From the NCBI GenBank assembly GCA_027490155.1, contig JAIXYP010000069.1:248001-312000 (forward strand): a stretch of 64,000 nucleotides of DNA, given 5' to 3'. The DNA comes from Cytophagaceae bacterium. GTDB taxonomy: Bacteria > Bacteroidota > Bacteroidia > Cytophagales > Flexibacteraceae. Numbering within the stretch: position 1 is the first letter of the stretch; the number at the start of each line of letters is the position of its first letter. This document shows positions 27,801-35,122 of this stretch, piece after piece. A program made the position numbers and the translations under genes. Under the pieces are notes generated by a model. The model was not told the DNA's origin. It saw nothing but the letters and a program-made list of their open reading frames with translations, and ran no database searches.

Positions 27801-28363
27801 AGGTCCTTGTCGGTATCCTCTAGGCGTTTGAGGGTTTCTTTTTTGCGAGCCTTGAACTTGGAAATACCAGCAGCCTCTTCGAACAGGGTGCGGCGGCTAT
27901 TGTCTTTATCACTCAGCAGGTCCTCCACCATCTTAAGCTCGATGATGGCATAACTATCGGGACCAATACCTGTGTCCATAAACAGGTTGGTGATGTCCTT
28001 GAGGCGGCAAGTGATGCCGTTCAGGAGGTACTCGCTATCGCCACTGCGGTAGTACCGACGGGTGATACTGACCTGGCTGAACTCCGTAGGAAGAATATTT
28101 TTGGTATTGGTGAAGGTGAGGGTAACCTCGGCCATCTGGCCTTGTTTGCGGTTTTTGGTGCCGTTAAAGATTACACCCTCCATCTTTTCGGACCTTAGGC
28201 TTTTGGTACGCTGCTCTCCCAGAACCCACCGGATGGCATCCACGACGTTGGACTTGCCACAACCATTGGGCCCAACGATGCCGGTGATGCCCGCATCAAA
28301 GTGGATGGTAATCTTATCTCCAAAACTTTTGAAGCCTTTTATCTCTAGCCTATTTAGCTGCAT
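24827..28363 (-). CDS. smc: Chromosome segregation protein SMC
   Basis: Condensin ATPase of 1178 residues, the full family length. Walker A is GPNGCGKS (31-38). The N-terminal head is followed by a long coiled coil rich in Q, K, E and A (about 170-500), a hinge (about 505-680, including LEGYPEAIKFL), a second coiled coil, and the C-terminal head. The head carries the signature LSSGEKTLTAISLL and Walker B PFCIFDEVDAPLDD. SMC organises the chromosome with ScpA and ScpB, neither of which is in this window. The ATG at 28363 opens directly onto MQLNRLEIKGFKSF, the conserved beginning. The ATL gene follows in the same orientation. Confidence 0.97.
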   Translation of the reverse strand: MQLNRLEIKGFKSFGDKITIHFDAGITGIVGPNGCGKSNVVDAIRWVLGEQRTKSLRSEKMEGVIFNGTKNRKQGQMAEVTLTFTNTKNILPTEFSQVSITRRYYRSGDSEYLLNGITCRLKDITNLFMDTGIGPDSYAIIELKMVEDLLSDKDNSRRTLFEEAAGISKFKARKKETLKRLEDTDKDLERVEDLLFEIVKNLKQLEKQAKQAEQYFDIKNDYKLASVELARFLLFNQMGAQQRLQEQVSKAETERSNLTASLATAQASAEKTKAGLIDQEKLLASRQKALNEHVDGIRTNESEKKLKNERLNYLTERQKQLKQQQQQDNTGISQVTEVLAQLEVETQSLITETAQAKEAFEQATTLLSNKQQRHATAQKDLVEHQAQLKQRQEAVYKLRKTLEIAQIQLQTLNQELAKSDDEANAQTESLGDFRAKLEALNADIEARIHSVDKLEADEVALAKRLEDNLLETEKLKDQATKLNRELDAKQNEYNLTKSLVDGLEGYPEAIKFLKKNTDWNAQATLLSDVLTCPETYRVAIENYLEGYMNYYVVETENQALQAISLLSRSAKGRANFFVLEKFDAFRATPTQLVPNTIHALDIVECDLRYQKLVEWLLDNTYLAQTETLPDNQDIILLTQSGSITRKQYIYSGGSIGIFEGKRIGRAKNLDKLQADIGKQADKVAALRQQIGNKQQEVISLRQQSKKADIETAKRDLNRLQQEQVALRTRHEQISLLITSSSNRRHQISERIVALQQDVANTEPALSAEETELATAEKHLTYLAALVETESHALNEAQTLVTKQQVLYTQRTTTLQGREQELKYRRDELAGLERRISKNDEEITKLAQEISGLTNKAVINDEELSALYTERDGIEAGVVEAEKAYYAVRGNIDQLEKEARQLLNQRDLADQLLNSLRQQLTDSQMALNSVLERTAIEFEVSLDQASLADYVPIEGISEDALRQKVGQTKNRLDRLGPINPMAMEAYKEIKERHDFITTQKADLAQAKESLMSTIDEIETVATQSFMETFTQVREHFKNVFQSLFTNEDTCDLILEDPTKPLDSAIDIIARPKGKRPQSISQLSSGEKTLTAISLLFSIYLIKPAPFCIFDEVDAPLDDANIDKFNNIIRKFSGDSQFIIVTHNKRTMASTDVMYGVTMIEQGISRVIPVDLRALQEEGV

Positions 28364-29009
28364 ATCCTTAGACGATGTAAAGGGGCATTACCTACTGGGG
28401 CACTTCTGGCTTAACCATCAACAAGGGTTGACAGTGGCTATTTGCCAGTACAGGACGCAGAAGCCCATCGGGCAAGCAAACCTGCCGCCCAAAGGCCCAT
28501 GACCAAGAAACCAAGCCAATAGGTCTTGTGTTTTCTGATCGTTAATGGGCAAGTTGGCAAAAATAGGGGTTCCGAACCGCTCTTAAAAGTCTTTAGGGGT
28601 CTCAATCTCGATCGAAGCCATGTACCAAAAATCTTTTTTCGGATAAGAATTGGCACCAGATACCATAACCGCGATTACTAAAATGTGCTAACTGTGATCG
28701 TTATAGTGACCTTATGCAAACCAAGGTAAGTAAAGCGTAAGGAAAAAAATGGGTGTAAAAAGCCATTTTAAGATCAGTAAAAGGTATTTATTGATCTTAT
28801 TTTGAAAAATTTAGCCAAAAGCAAGTCCATGTGGGTAGCAGGAGGCAAAAAGTAACCAGATTGGGTCATTAGTGTATTTGGAAGCAGGAAATAGGTGCGA
28901 TAACCAGCATTTTTTACTATTTTTACTGTTTAGGCAACATATTTTGCGAAATAGCCTCAAATAATTTTTACATTTGGCTGCCTAAGCGCAATAAACGGGA
29001 TCGAATATA
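28364..29009. other. Intergenic region between divergent genes, partly AT-rich
   Basis: These 646 nt separate smc (minus) from the gene at 29010 (plus). The left half has ordinary composition and holds no convincing gene; the right half (about 28700-28990) is AT-rich. A minus-strand TATTTTTG box (28565-28558) could serve smc but lacks a -33 TTG. A good plus-strand promoter lies at 28944-28976. No RNA gene was recognised. Confidence 0.5.
28944..28976 (+). promoter_or_regulatory. Bacteroidota-type promoter of the 466-residue gene
   Basis: TTG (28944-28946), 22-nt spacer, then TACATTTG (28969-28976), a full TAnnTTTG match. The start of transcription would be near 28983, leaving a leader of about 27 nt before the ATG at 29010. 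Confidence 0.65.
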
Positions 29010-30410
29010 ATGGCTATACCTAAGGCCTTCAATACACCTTATCTGGAGCAGTACGGCAACGCTGTGGCCAAGAAGTTATGCGACCTATTCTTTAAGAAGA
29101 AGGAGGTCATAACCGGTGCTGAGATATTGAAACTAGCACCCGTCAGCCAAGTCAACATGTTTGTTGTCAAGGCTTTGCTGTTGCAGTGGCAGGTAGAAGC
29201 CAGTCGTTTGCGCAGCCCCTATTTTGACTTTGAACACACGCAAGTAAAGGAAGCCATGACAATGTTCATGGAGCGACTTAGCCATCATATAGCAATTCGG
29301 CGGGGGCATTTTGAGCCCTTGTTATCCAAGGCCGTGCGTGAGACAACCATGTTGGTTTATGGTCCGACCCAATACTTCGACTATGAGGTCCATCAATTGG
29401 CAGACCGTATGGTTTCGGTTGCTAGGCTAAGAGATACAGCTAAGTTCTATGTAGTCAACCGTGCGATCCTGGATGAAGCCCTAAAGGAGCTATCTCTGCT
29501 TAGGGTTGAGGAGCTTTTCGCCGGGGAGCTTAAAGTCCTTTTTTACCAAATCATCAAGGATAAAGCCTCTTTGGTTACCAAGCCTGACGAAATCCTGAGT
29601 CAACTTAATCAGTTATTGCCGATTGACAAGGAGATGATCTTGGTTGATGAACAACGTGGGCCTAGTGAGTTAGCAAAAACCACCAAAACACCAACTGGTA
29701 GCTATTTTCAGCAAGTGGCCAACGCAGTTGAAGAGAAACAGCAGTCTGCCCCAGTTGATCTCAAGGTCTCACAGCCTGCCGCACCTGTAGAGCCTATCCT
29801 GCCAGAGCCAATCACGATTGCAGCCAATGCGGTCCCAGATCTGACCAACAAGGTTCCAAGCCGCCCTGCGGAGCCAACTAAGGTAGTCAAGGAGCCACAT
29901 TTTGAACTCTATGGCCCACCGATTGACAAGTCGCATGAGGAAGGTAAAAGTCAAGAAGACAAAAGCCAACAGGCTTTGGTGGCTGAGTCTCTGGTAGATG
30001 TACCACCGAGGACGAACGGCACCGTAGGCCAAAAGGAAAAAGATGAGTCCAGCAGGCGCACCCTGATCTTGAACGAGGCTTTTGAGACACACCGCAACTC
30101 ACTCAATACGACAATAGGCCAGGCCGAACAAGCTTTGACCATCAAAGACCGCATCCGTGAAACCCGCATTGCTAGTATCGCTACTGCGGTGCAGGTGGGT
30201 GAGCGTTTTCAGTACATTCGTGAGCTGTTTGGTGGTGACGAGGTGGCCTTTTTAGCAGCAGTCCAGGAGCTTGACCAGGTCACGTCCAAACAAGACGCTT
30301 TAGATCTGATGCTGAATCAGTATGGATTGAACTACAGCTGGGATTTTTCGACCAGTAAAGCCGCTAACAATTTCCTTAAGTTGGTAGAGCGCCGTTTCCT
30401 GCCTGCCTAG
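29010..30410 (+). CDS. Conserved protein of unknown function with linker-separated domains
   Basis: Protein of 466 residues with three parts. There is a helical N-terminal domain (about 1-215). A low-complexity linker rich in P, A, E, K and S follows (about 215-340). A compact C-terminal helical domain (about 365-466) contains VGERFQYIRELFGGDEVAFLAAV and ends KLVERRFLPA. I recall that the C-terminal domain resembles a segment seen in many uncharacterised Bacteroidota proteins (pattern F-I-x-x-L-F-x-G, later Y-x-W, and a final R-R-F). No function is known to me. It has no signal peptide or membrane span. It has its own promoter and no same-strand neighbour nearby. An adaptor-like role is a guess from the architecture. 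Confidence 0.7.
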   Translation: MAIPKAFNTPYLEQYGNAVAKKLCDLFFKKKEVITGAEILKLAPVSQVNMFVVKALLLQWQVEASRLRSPYFDFEHTQVKEAMTMFMERLSHHIAIRRGHFEPLLSKAVRETTMLVYGPTQYFDYEVHQLADRMVSVARLRDTAKFYVVNRAILDEALKELSLLRVEELFAGELKVLFYQIIKDKASLVTKPDEILSQLNQLLPIDKEMILVDEQRGPSELAKTTKTPTGSYFQQVANAVEEKQQSAPVDLKVSQPAAPVEPILPEPITIAANAVPDLTNKVPSRPAEPTKVVKEPHFELYGPPIDKSHEEGKSQEDKSQQALVAESLVDVPPRTNGTVGQKEKDESSRRTLILNEAFETHRNSLNTTIGQAEQALTIKDRIRETRIASIATAVQVGERFQYIRELFGGDEVAFLAAVQELDQVTSKQDALDLMLNQYGLNYSWDFSTSKAANNFLKLVERRFLPA

Positions 30411-30984
30411 GGGCTACCTATACAAGTGCGACAATTATGGCTTGTGCCAACTTTGCTTCTTATCAATGATCCAGAAGGGGATGCAACCACAACGGTAGTG
30501 TCCTTTTTTTTGTGGCTTAGCTTGTATACGGCTACGTCTGGACCTATTACAACATGCCTGCTGGTTTAATCAAACTATAGATCGAGCAAGTGTTCATGCT
30601 TCCTAACCTATGACCAACAAAACTGGCCTATCCAAATATAGTCGCATCGGTAAAACGGGATAACGCCAACCAATTCTAGTCTTTAGGTGCCTTACAGGGT
30701 AAGGCAACTAGGAGGCTCTTAAGTGCCAAACCAATCAAATTCATTCAGTCGATATATCTTATTTCCGTCTTTCATAACCGTTTAATCGGTGTAAGAAACA
30801 GATATAGAGTGCTTTGGCTTATAGACGGATGTCCATAGAGTTGTATAGGTGTAATCCATACAATTTGAGGGTACTCGTCGGCTAAATTGGTTATTTAGTT
30901 GGCGATTTTTATGCTTTGATCGACTTACAAAACTATATCCACTCAGGACTACAATATAGTTCGGCAATTAAAATAAATTTGAAA

Positions 30985-31009
30985 GGGGGTAAGGCATGGC
31001 CTTTCCCCC
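30985..31009 (-). terminator. Hairpin, possible terminator for argC transcript
   Basis: GGGGG-t-AAGGC-atg-GCCTT-t-CCCCC forms a 10-bp stem with one internal T-T mismatch. On the minus strand it is followed by a T-rich run (TTTCAAATTTATTTT), so it could end leftward transcription from argC. Its role is inferred. Confidence 0.5.
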
Positions 31010-31030
31010 ATCCATAGCTGGTTGAATATT

Positions 31031-31061
31031 CTTGGGGCTACGACTTTGTTGTAGCCCCAAG
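31031..31061 (+). terminator. Strong rho-independent terminator
   Basis: Perfect 11-bp stem (CTTGGGGCTAC / GTAGCCCCAAG) with a 9-nt loop, followed by TTGTTTTT. It is a rightward terminator, but it lies about 620 nt after the nearest plus-strand stop codon, so it may end a separate non-coding transcript. Confidence 0.8.
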
Positions 31062-31070
31062 TTGTTTTTA

Positions 31071-31122
31071 TGACCTTGGTGGTCGCCCTGACCGTCGTTC
31101 AGTCCGGTGGGCGCCAAGGTCA
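31071..31122. other. Long bulged hairpin of unknown role
   Basis: TGACCTTGG (31071-31079) pairs with CCAAGGTCA (31114-31122), CGCCC (31084-31088) with GGGCG (31109-31113), and ACCG with CGGT. This gives 18 bp with a 4-nt and a 2-nt bulge on one side and a 10-nt loop. No T-tract follows on either strand, so it is not a simple terminator. Confidence 0.6.
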
Positions 31123-31238
31123 CACCATGAAGACAGGGCTTGTGGAATAAAGGTTGCCTAGGGGTAGAAAAAAATCAAACATTTTTCGGGGTACCCTGCT
31201 CAGTGCCCATACGCAGGTTGCTAGGCATCTATTTTGGC

Positions 31239-32366
31239 CTAAAATGCGCCTGCTTTGAGCCTTAGCCCAGTTGTCTGCGGCAAGTCAAAAAGTAGATTCA
31301 TGTTCTCCACGGCTTGGCCACTGGCGCCCTTTAGGAGGTTGTCAATCATACTGATGACTAGTATGGTGTTGCCGTGCTGCTCTAGGTAAACCAAACACTT
31401 GTTGGTGTTGACAACTTGCTTGAGGTTAGGATTGGTGTCCACCACAGTCACAAATGGGCTATCCGCATAATAAGATTTGTAGATCGTGCGCCACTCGCCA
31501 AGGTTCGAGTCGGTCTCAAAATACAGCGTGGCAAAAATGCCTCTGGCAAACGCTCCTCTGCTTGGCAAGAACATCAGCCGTGTGGTGCTTGCCTGAGGTG
31601 TTTGCAAGGTTAGATCAATATGAGATTGGGATAAGGCAGCAGTTTTGGCTTGGTAGCAATATGACAGTTGGGCTAGGGTCTGAAGCACTTCTGCTTCGTG
31701 CTGGTGGCTAAAAGGTTTATAAACCGAGTGGTTGGCACTGCGCCAGCTGAAGTGGGAGGTTTCGGCCAAGGATTGGCCAGCACCAGTGCTGCCTGTTACG
31801 GCATTGATATGGACTGTTTGGCCATCAAGGGCCGACAAGGTAGCTGCGGGTGCCAAGCCTAGCTGAATGGCTGTGGCAAAGCATCCTGGGTTGGCCACGA
31901 ACTGAGCCTTTCTAATCTGGGTCTGGGCCACATCTGTGAGGCCGTAGACAAAGGGGTGTTTTTGGCCCTTGCCGTCAATAAATGGCGTATCGCTTAGCCT
32001 GAAATCTTGGCTTAGGTCGATGATCTTGGCCTTTAGTAAATCTGGATGAGCCAGGAGATAGGCACGAGCGGCACCATGACCTAGGCACAAAAACACCACA
32101 TCGGCCTCTTGCCCTGGTTTATCCGTAAAAGTTAGCTCGGTCTCACCCACCAAGTCTTGATGTATAGAATGAACTGGCAGCCCTGCCTGACTGTTACTAT
32201 GTAGCCACAGGATCTGGACGTAGGGGTGATGGATCAGTAGGCGGATCAGCTCGCCACCTGTATAGCCTGCCGCACCAGCAATGCCAACCGAGATAGTTGG
32301 GTAGTGCCTAGTGTTGGTGGTTTCGTCACTGGGTGAGCTGAAATGCTGATGTTGGGCTTCGTCCAT
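31239..32366 (-). CDS. argC: N-acetyl-gamma-glutamyl-phosphate reductase
   Basis: Arginine biosynthesis enzyme of 375 residues. It reduces N-acetyl-glutamyl phosphate to the semialdehyde with NADPH, in the cytoplasm. The NADP-binding motif is GAAGYTGGEL (31-40) and the catalytic Cys is C162 in VANPGCFATA; SQDFRL (119-124) is also conserved. About 25 residues precede the usual start of the Rossmann fold. The ATG at 32366 is kept because no later Met lies before the fold. A GNAT acetyltransferase gene lies 287 nt upstream on the same strand and may catalyse the first step of the pathway; argG, argB and argD are not in the window. Confidence 0.95.
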   Translation of the reverse strand: MDEAQHQHFSSPSDETTNTRHYPTISVGIAGAAGYTGGELIRLLIHHPYVQILWLHSNSQAGLPVHSIHQDLVGETELTFTDKPGQEADVVFLCLGHGAARAYLLAHPDLLKAKIIDLSQDFRLSDTPFIDGKGQKHPFVYGLTDVAQTQIRKAQFVANPGCFATAIQLGLAPAATLSALDGQTVHINAVTGSTGAGQSLAETSHFSWRSANHSVYKPFSHQHEAEVLQTLAQLSYCYQAKTAALSQSHIDLTLQTPQASTTRLMFLPSRGAFARGIFATLYFETDSNLGEWRTIYKSYYADSPFVTVVDTNPNLKQVVNTNKCLVYLEQHGNTILVISMIDNLLKGASGQAVENMNLLFDLPQTTGLRLKAGAF

Positions 32367-32439
32367 GTGGTAATGAAAGTTGTATAGGAGGCGCTTTGTG
32401 TGTTGTTAGGTTCGTCTGCGCTATCTTCAACGTCAGGGA

Positions 32440-32447
32440 CAAAACTA
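32440..32447 (-). promoter_or_regulatory. Possible -7 promoter element of argC
   Basis: On the minus strand TAGTTTTG matches TAnnTTTG, about 74 nt before the argC start. The nearest TTG (32463-32461) gives a spacer of only 13 nt, so the promoter is uncertain. Confidence 0.4.
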
Positions 32448-32653
32448 GTCGTTACTTAGGCAAGATTCTATTTGTGGGGAAGGGGGGGCTAAGGTCGTAT
32501 GTCATTACCTGGCATAGGTGCATGCCTTAACATGTTACTCTATTTACCGGTCGATGCAACGGCGTATAGGGCCAAGGTCTAGACCCTGAAGGGTGGACGC
32601 TTTGACGTAAGGAGTGGGTTGCGGTAAAGGATACAGGTCTGGAAGCGGAGGTC

Positions 32654-33268
32654 TTATCGTACCCAAACGGGTTCAGCCTCGCGCAACAAAGAGCCGTGTT
32701 GGCTGGCATTTGCAGGGTCATAGATCATGCCAGTGCATAGGCAACTTTTGCGATTTGCCCGAACGAGCACGTCGTAGTAGGGACACTTAGCGCAACCGGC
32801 CCAATACTTTTCGTCCTGAGGTAGTTCGCTATAAGGAGCAGCGACGTAGCCTAGAGAATTGTTGAGGTGGATTACGGCAGGGGTTGTGGTAATGCCGAAT
32901 ATTTTGGCCTCGGGGAATAGGTTGCGTGCTAGCTCAAAGGCCTTGACTTTGATTTCCCGACCGAGGGATTGCCCTCTGAATGCTGGTGCGACGATAAAGC
33001 CAGCATTGGCTACATAGCGTCCACCTTCCCAAATATCAAGGAAGGAAAAACCTGCAAGTTGACCCGTGGGACTAAACGCGATGATAGCATGGCCATCGGT
33101 CATTTTTTGTACAAGATAGGCGGCGGGACGACCTCCACGGCCTATACCTCGGGATTTGGCACCTTCGGCAATTAATTCGCTGATTTGACTAGCATACCCA
33201 CCATGGGCTTCGGTTGCTGTCAGGATGATGAAGTCTGTCTGAAAGGACAGATCAGCTGATATTTCCAC
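32654..33268 (-). CDS. GNAT acetyltransferase with Cys cluster, candidate N-acetylglutamate synthase
   Basis: Acetyltransferase of 204 residues. The GNAT core spans about residues 12-150: beta strand NAGFIVAPAFRG, then the acetyl-CoA loop RGQSLGREI (98-106) and the helix with NNSLGYV. A C-terminal extension carries four cysteines (C159, C162, C176, C178) in GCAKCPYYDVL and KSCLCTG, which look like a metal site. My recollection is that Bacteroidota arginine clusters often start with such a GNAT gene in place of classical argA. With argC next in line on the same strand, the likely reaction is glutamate plus acetyl-CoA to N-acetylglutamate. Substrate is inferred from context only. Confidence 0.7.
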   Translation of the reverse strand: MEISADLSFQTDFIILTATEAHGGYASQISELIAEGAKSRGIGRGGRPAAYLVQKMTDGHAIIAFSPTGQLAGFSFLDIWEGGRYVANAGFIVAPAFRGQSLGREIKVKAFELARNLFPEAKIFGITTTPAVIHLNNSLGYVAAPYSELPQDEKYWAGCAKCPYYDVLVRANRKSCLCTGMIYDPANASQHGSLLREAEPVWVR

Positions 33269-34059
33269 GTGTTTGGTTTGTTTCCTTAGAGTGCTGGGGG
33301 GAGTAGTTACTTGATCGGGCGGTAGGCACCAGAAATGTTAAGGTTGCGTACCGGGAGGTAGGATGCGATTTGCGGTCGTCGGGAGGCTAGCATAACTACA
33401 AGTTGTGTGGAAAGGTAGGTGAACAATATATCTTGGTACTTTCGGTGAGTTTTGGCTTCGGATGCCAGCTTAAGATGCAGGGCCAAAAGTGCCACGGTTT
33501 TCAAAAAACAGAGAACAAAGTTAGGACTTTAGTAAGTATGGCACAATAATGTTGGTTAATTTTTAATTCTGTAGTCATATTATTGCCTAGTTGTCAAGTC
33601 TGACTTGCCTAGGGATAGTTGCCTAGGGCGCCAATATGGCCACCTTAAGCTAACCAAAATCAGCCCCTTTTTGATAGGTATTAGGTTAGCGTATTATCTT
33701 GTAAGCGGACCTCCCGAAATCAAGGCTGTCTTTTGATTGATTTTAGCAGCTATTTAGCCCAATTTCGTTCGTCTTATTGCCATTTGATGGACTTGGGTCT
33801 ATGCGATAACTGGACAGGATCAGTTAGGTGCTGACGAAAATATTCTGGCCTGATCGTTAGGATTTATGCGCTCAGCCACTAATTTTAGGTTAGAAAATAG
33901 GCCAAGGACGAAGCGCCAATGACAAGGGCATTGCGGTATCGACAGCGTCAGAGGCATATTGCATTGGATTGGTTTTTGCGGCGTCTTTGATCGTGATGAT
34001 CGGGAAGTATGCCAAACCAAGGCCAATCATAATAGTCTCGACTTTGATGAAGTATTGAT
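33269..34059. other. Intergenic region between divergent genes with long leader
   Basis: About 790 nt between the GNAT gene (minus) and the hydrolase gene (plus). The promoter at 33516-33546 would give the GNAT transcript a leader of about 240 nt, long enough for a regulatory RNA, though no known riboswitch or strong hairpin was recognised. The remaining part up to 34059 has two overlapping short minus-strand frames that I do not accept as genes. Confidence 0.5.
33516..33546 (-). promoter_or_regulatory. Bacteroidota-type promoter upstream of the GNAT gene
   Basis: On the minus strand: TTG (33546-33544), 20 nt, then TAACTTTG (33523-33516), a full consensus match. Transcription would start near 33509, about 240 nt before the GNAT start codon. 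Confidence 0.6.
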
Positions 34060-34974
34060 ATGGACGCAAGCAATCCCGCCTCACAAGAGCCAGGACCTAG
34101 TCAGAGCCCAGAAGGCGATTTAGGTAAAGGGCAACAACAATCGGCCAAGATGGGCAATTCGCCAGCAGGTTATCTACAGCACCAGTCTGGGCAGCTTGCG
34201 TACCATGTTTGTGGGTCAGGCCCACAGTATATGGTACTGTTCCATGGCTATGCGCAGGATGCCACAAGTTGGCTTCCATTGGTATCGAGCTTCACAGATG
34301 CCTATACGTTTGTTTTGGTAGATCTCTATTTCCATGGTCAGAGCAGTTGGGCAGACAAACAGCGGGTGTTGTCGGTGTCCGACTGGCGCCATGTGATGAC
34401 CCAACTGCTGGATCAGCTTGCGGTGCAGCAGGTAACGGTAGGAGGCTTTTCAATCGGTTGCAAGTTTGCATTAGCCACCATTGCCTCGATCCCACATCGG
34501 GTCAAAGATCTGATCTTGGTCGCACCAGATGGGCTGGTAAACCGGTTTTGGTACCAGGTTGCGACTAGCACAAGTGTAGGGCGAGCATGGTTCAAACAAC
34601 TGATAACGAAGCCAGGGGTGTTTTTTCGGCTGGCGAATATGCTGCATAGTATCGGCTTGCTGGACCGCAACATCCTGACCTTTGTTGGCAACCAAATGAA
34701 CACACGCCAAAAACGGCTGAAGGTCTATTGTACCTGGACCGTTTTCCGCGGGCTCAAGTTTGCCCCACGCCAGATCGCCGATACGCTAAACCAGTACCAG
34801 ATCCCGCTGACGGTGTTTTTGGGCAAATGGGATGGGGTCATCAGCCGACGCCATGTCGCCCCATTACTGGGTTTGGTCAAGAACAGCAAGGTGCAAGTTT
34901 TGGAGGCTAGCCACCATAACCTTGTCCAGAAAGTGGCTCAGCATTACCAGCAGACCTTATTGGCAGTCGCCTAA
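34060..34974 (+). CDS. Alpha/beta hydrolase
   Basis: Protein of 304 residues with the alpha/beta hydrolase fold. The oxyanion-hole region is LFHGYAQDATSW (about 60-71), the nucleophile is S131 in GGFSIG, the acid is probably the Asp in GKWDGVIS, and the base His is in EASHHNLV near the C terminus. The motif order is that of esterases and C-C bond hydrolases of the MhpC/BioH kind. The first 35 residues are low complexity (P, Q, S, G), so translation may start later, at M31. There is no signal peptide, so it is cytoplasmic. Substrate is unknown. It is followed in the same direction by the oxoamine synthase gene, 148 nt away. Confidence 0.87.
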   Translation: MDASNPASQEPGPSQSPEGDLGKGQQQSAKMGNSPAGYLQHQSGQLAYHVCGSGPQYMVLFHGYAQDATSWLPLVSSFTDAYTFVLVDLYFHGQSSWADKQRVLSVSDWRHVMTQLLDQLAVQQVTVGGFSIGCKFALATIASIPHRVKDLILVAPDGLVNRFWYQVATSTSVGRAWFKQLITKPGVFFRLANMLHSIGLLDRNILTFVGNQMNTRQKRLKVYCTWTVFRGLKFAPRQIADTLNQYQIPLTVFLGKWDGVISRRHVAPLLGLVKNSKVQVLEASHHNLVQKVAQHYQQTLLAVA

Positions 34975-35122
34975 TGTTATCATGCATTTGGGCAACAGAA
35001 CGCCAAAGATTTTGGCAGTTTAGGTGGTTTGGCATGTTATGGTAGTTTTAAGTATGGGTTTTTGGGCCTATTTTTGCAAATTATATACTGTTTAGGTACT
35101 CAAACACCCGCTGCGTTAGAGA

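Larger units (their letters stand above)
30411..31238. other. Long intergenic region with three tandem hairpins
   Basis: No protein gene is supported in these 828 nt between two convergent genes. The left 550 nt show no recognised RNA signature; I looked for RNase P RNA, tmRNA and SRP core motifs on both strands. The right end contains three strong hairpins (30985-31009, 31031-31061, 31071-31122), listed separately. A TAAATTTG box at 30974-30981 fits the -7 promoter consensus just before the first hairpin, without a -33 partner. Confidence 0.55.

Noticed and set aside
28438-28656. Minus-strand frame of 72 codons upstream of smc with a hydrophobic segment (YWLGFLVMGLWAAGLLARW).
   Set aside because: No start signal or conservation can be shown, and the N-terminal part looks random; left unannotated.
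31071-31122. Integron attC site or IS end.
   Set aside because: The conserved attC end sequences, an integrase and any transposase are absent.
33307-33504. Short minus-strand frame of 65 codons just upstream of the GNAT gene.
   Set aside because: It begins with TTG, would start within a few bases of the predicted transcript start, and has no family pattern; the stretch is better read as a leader.
33820-34084. Two overlapping minus-strand frames in different phases, one reading GLGLAYFPIITIKDAAKTNP, that together might be a frameshifted small membrane protein.
   Set aside because: Neither frame has a good start context or recognisable family, they overlap the hydrolase start, and a frameshift would have to be assumed.
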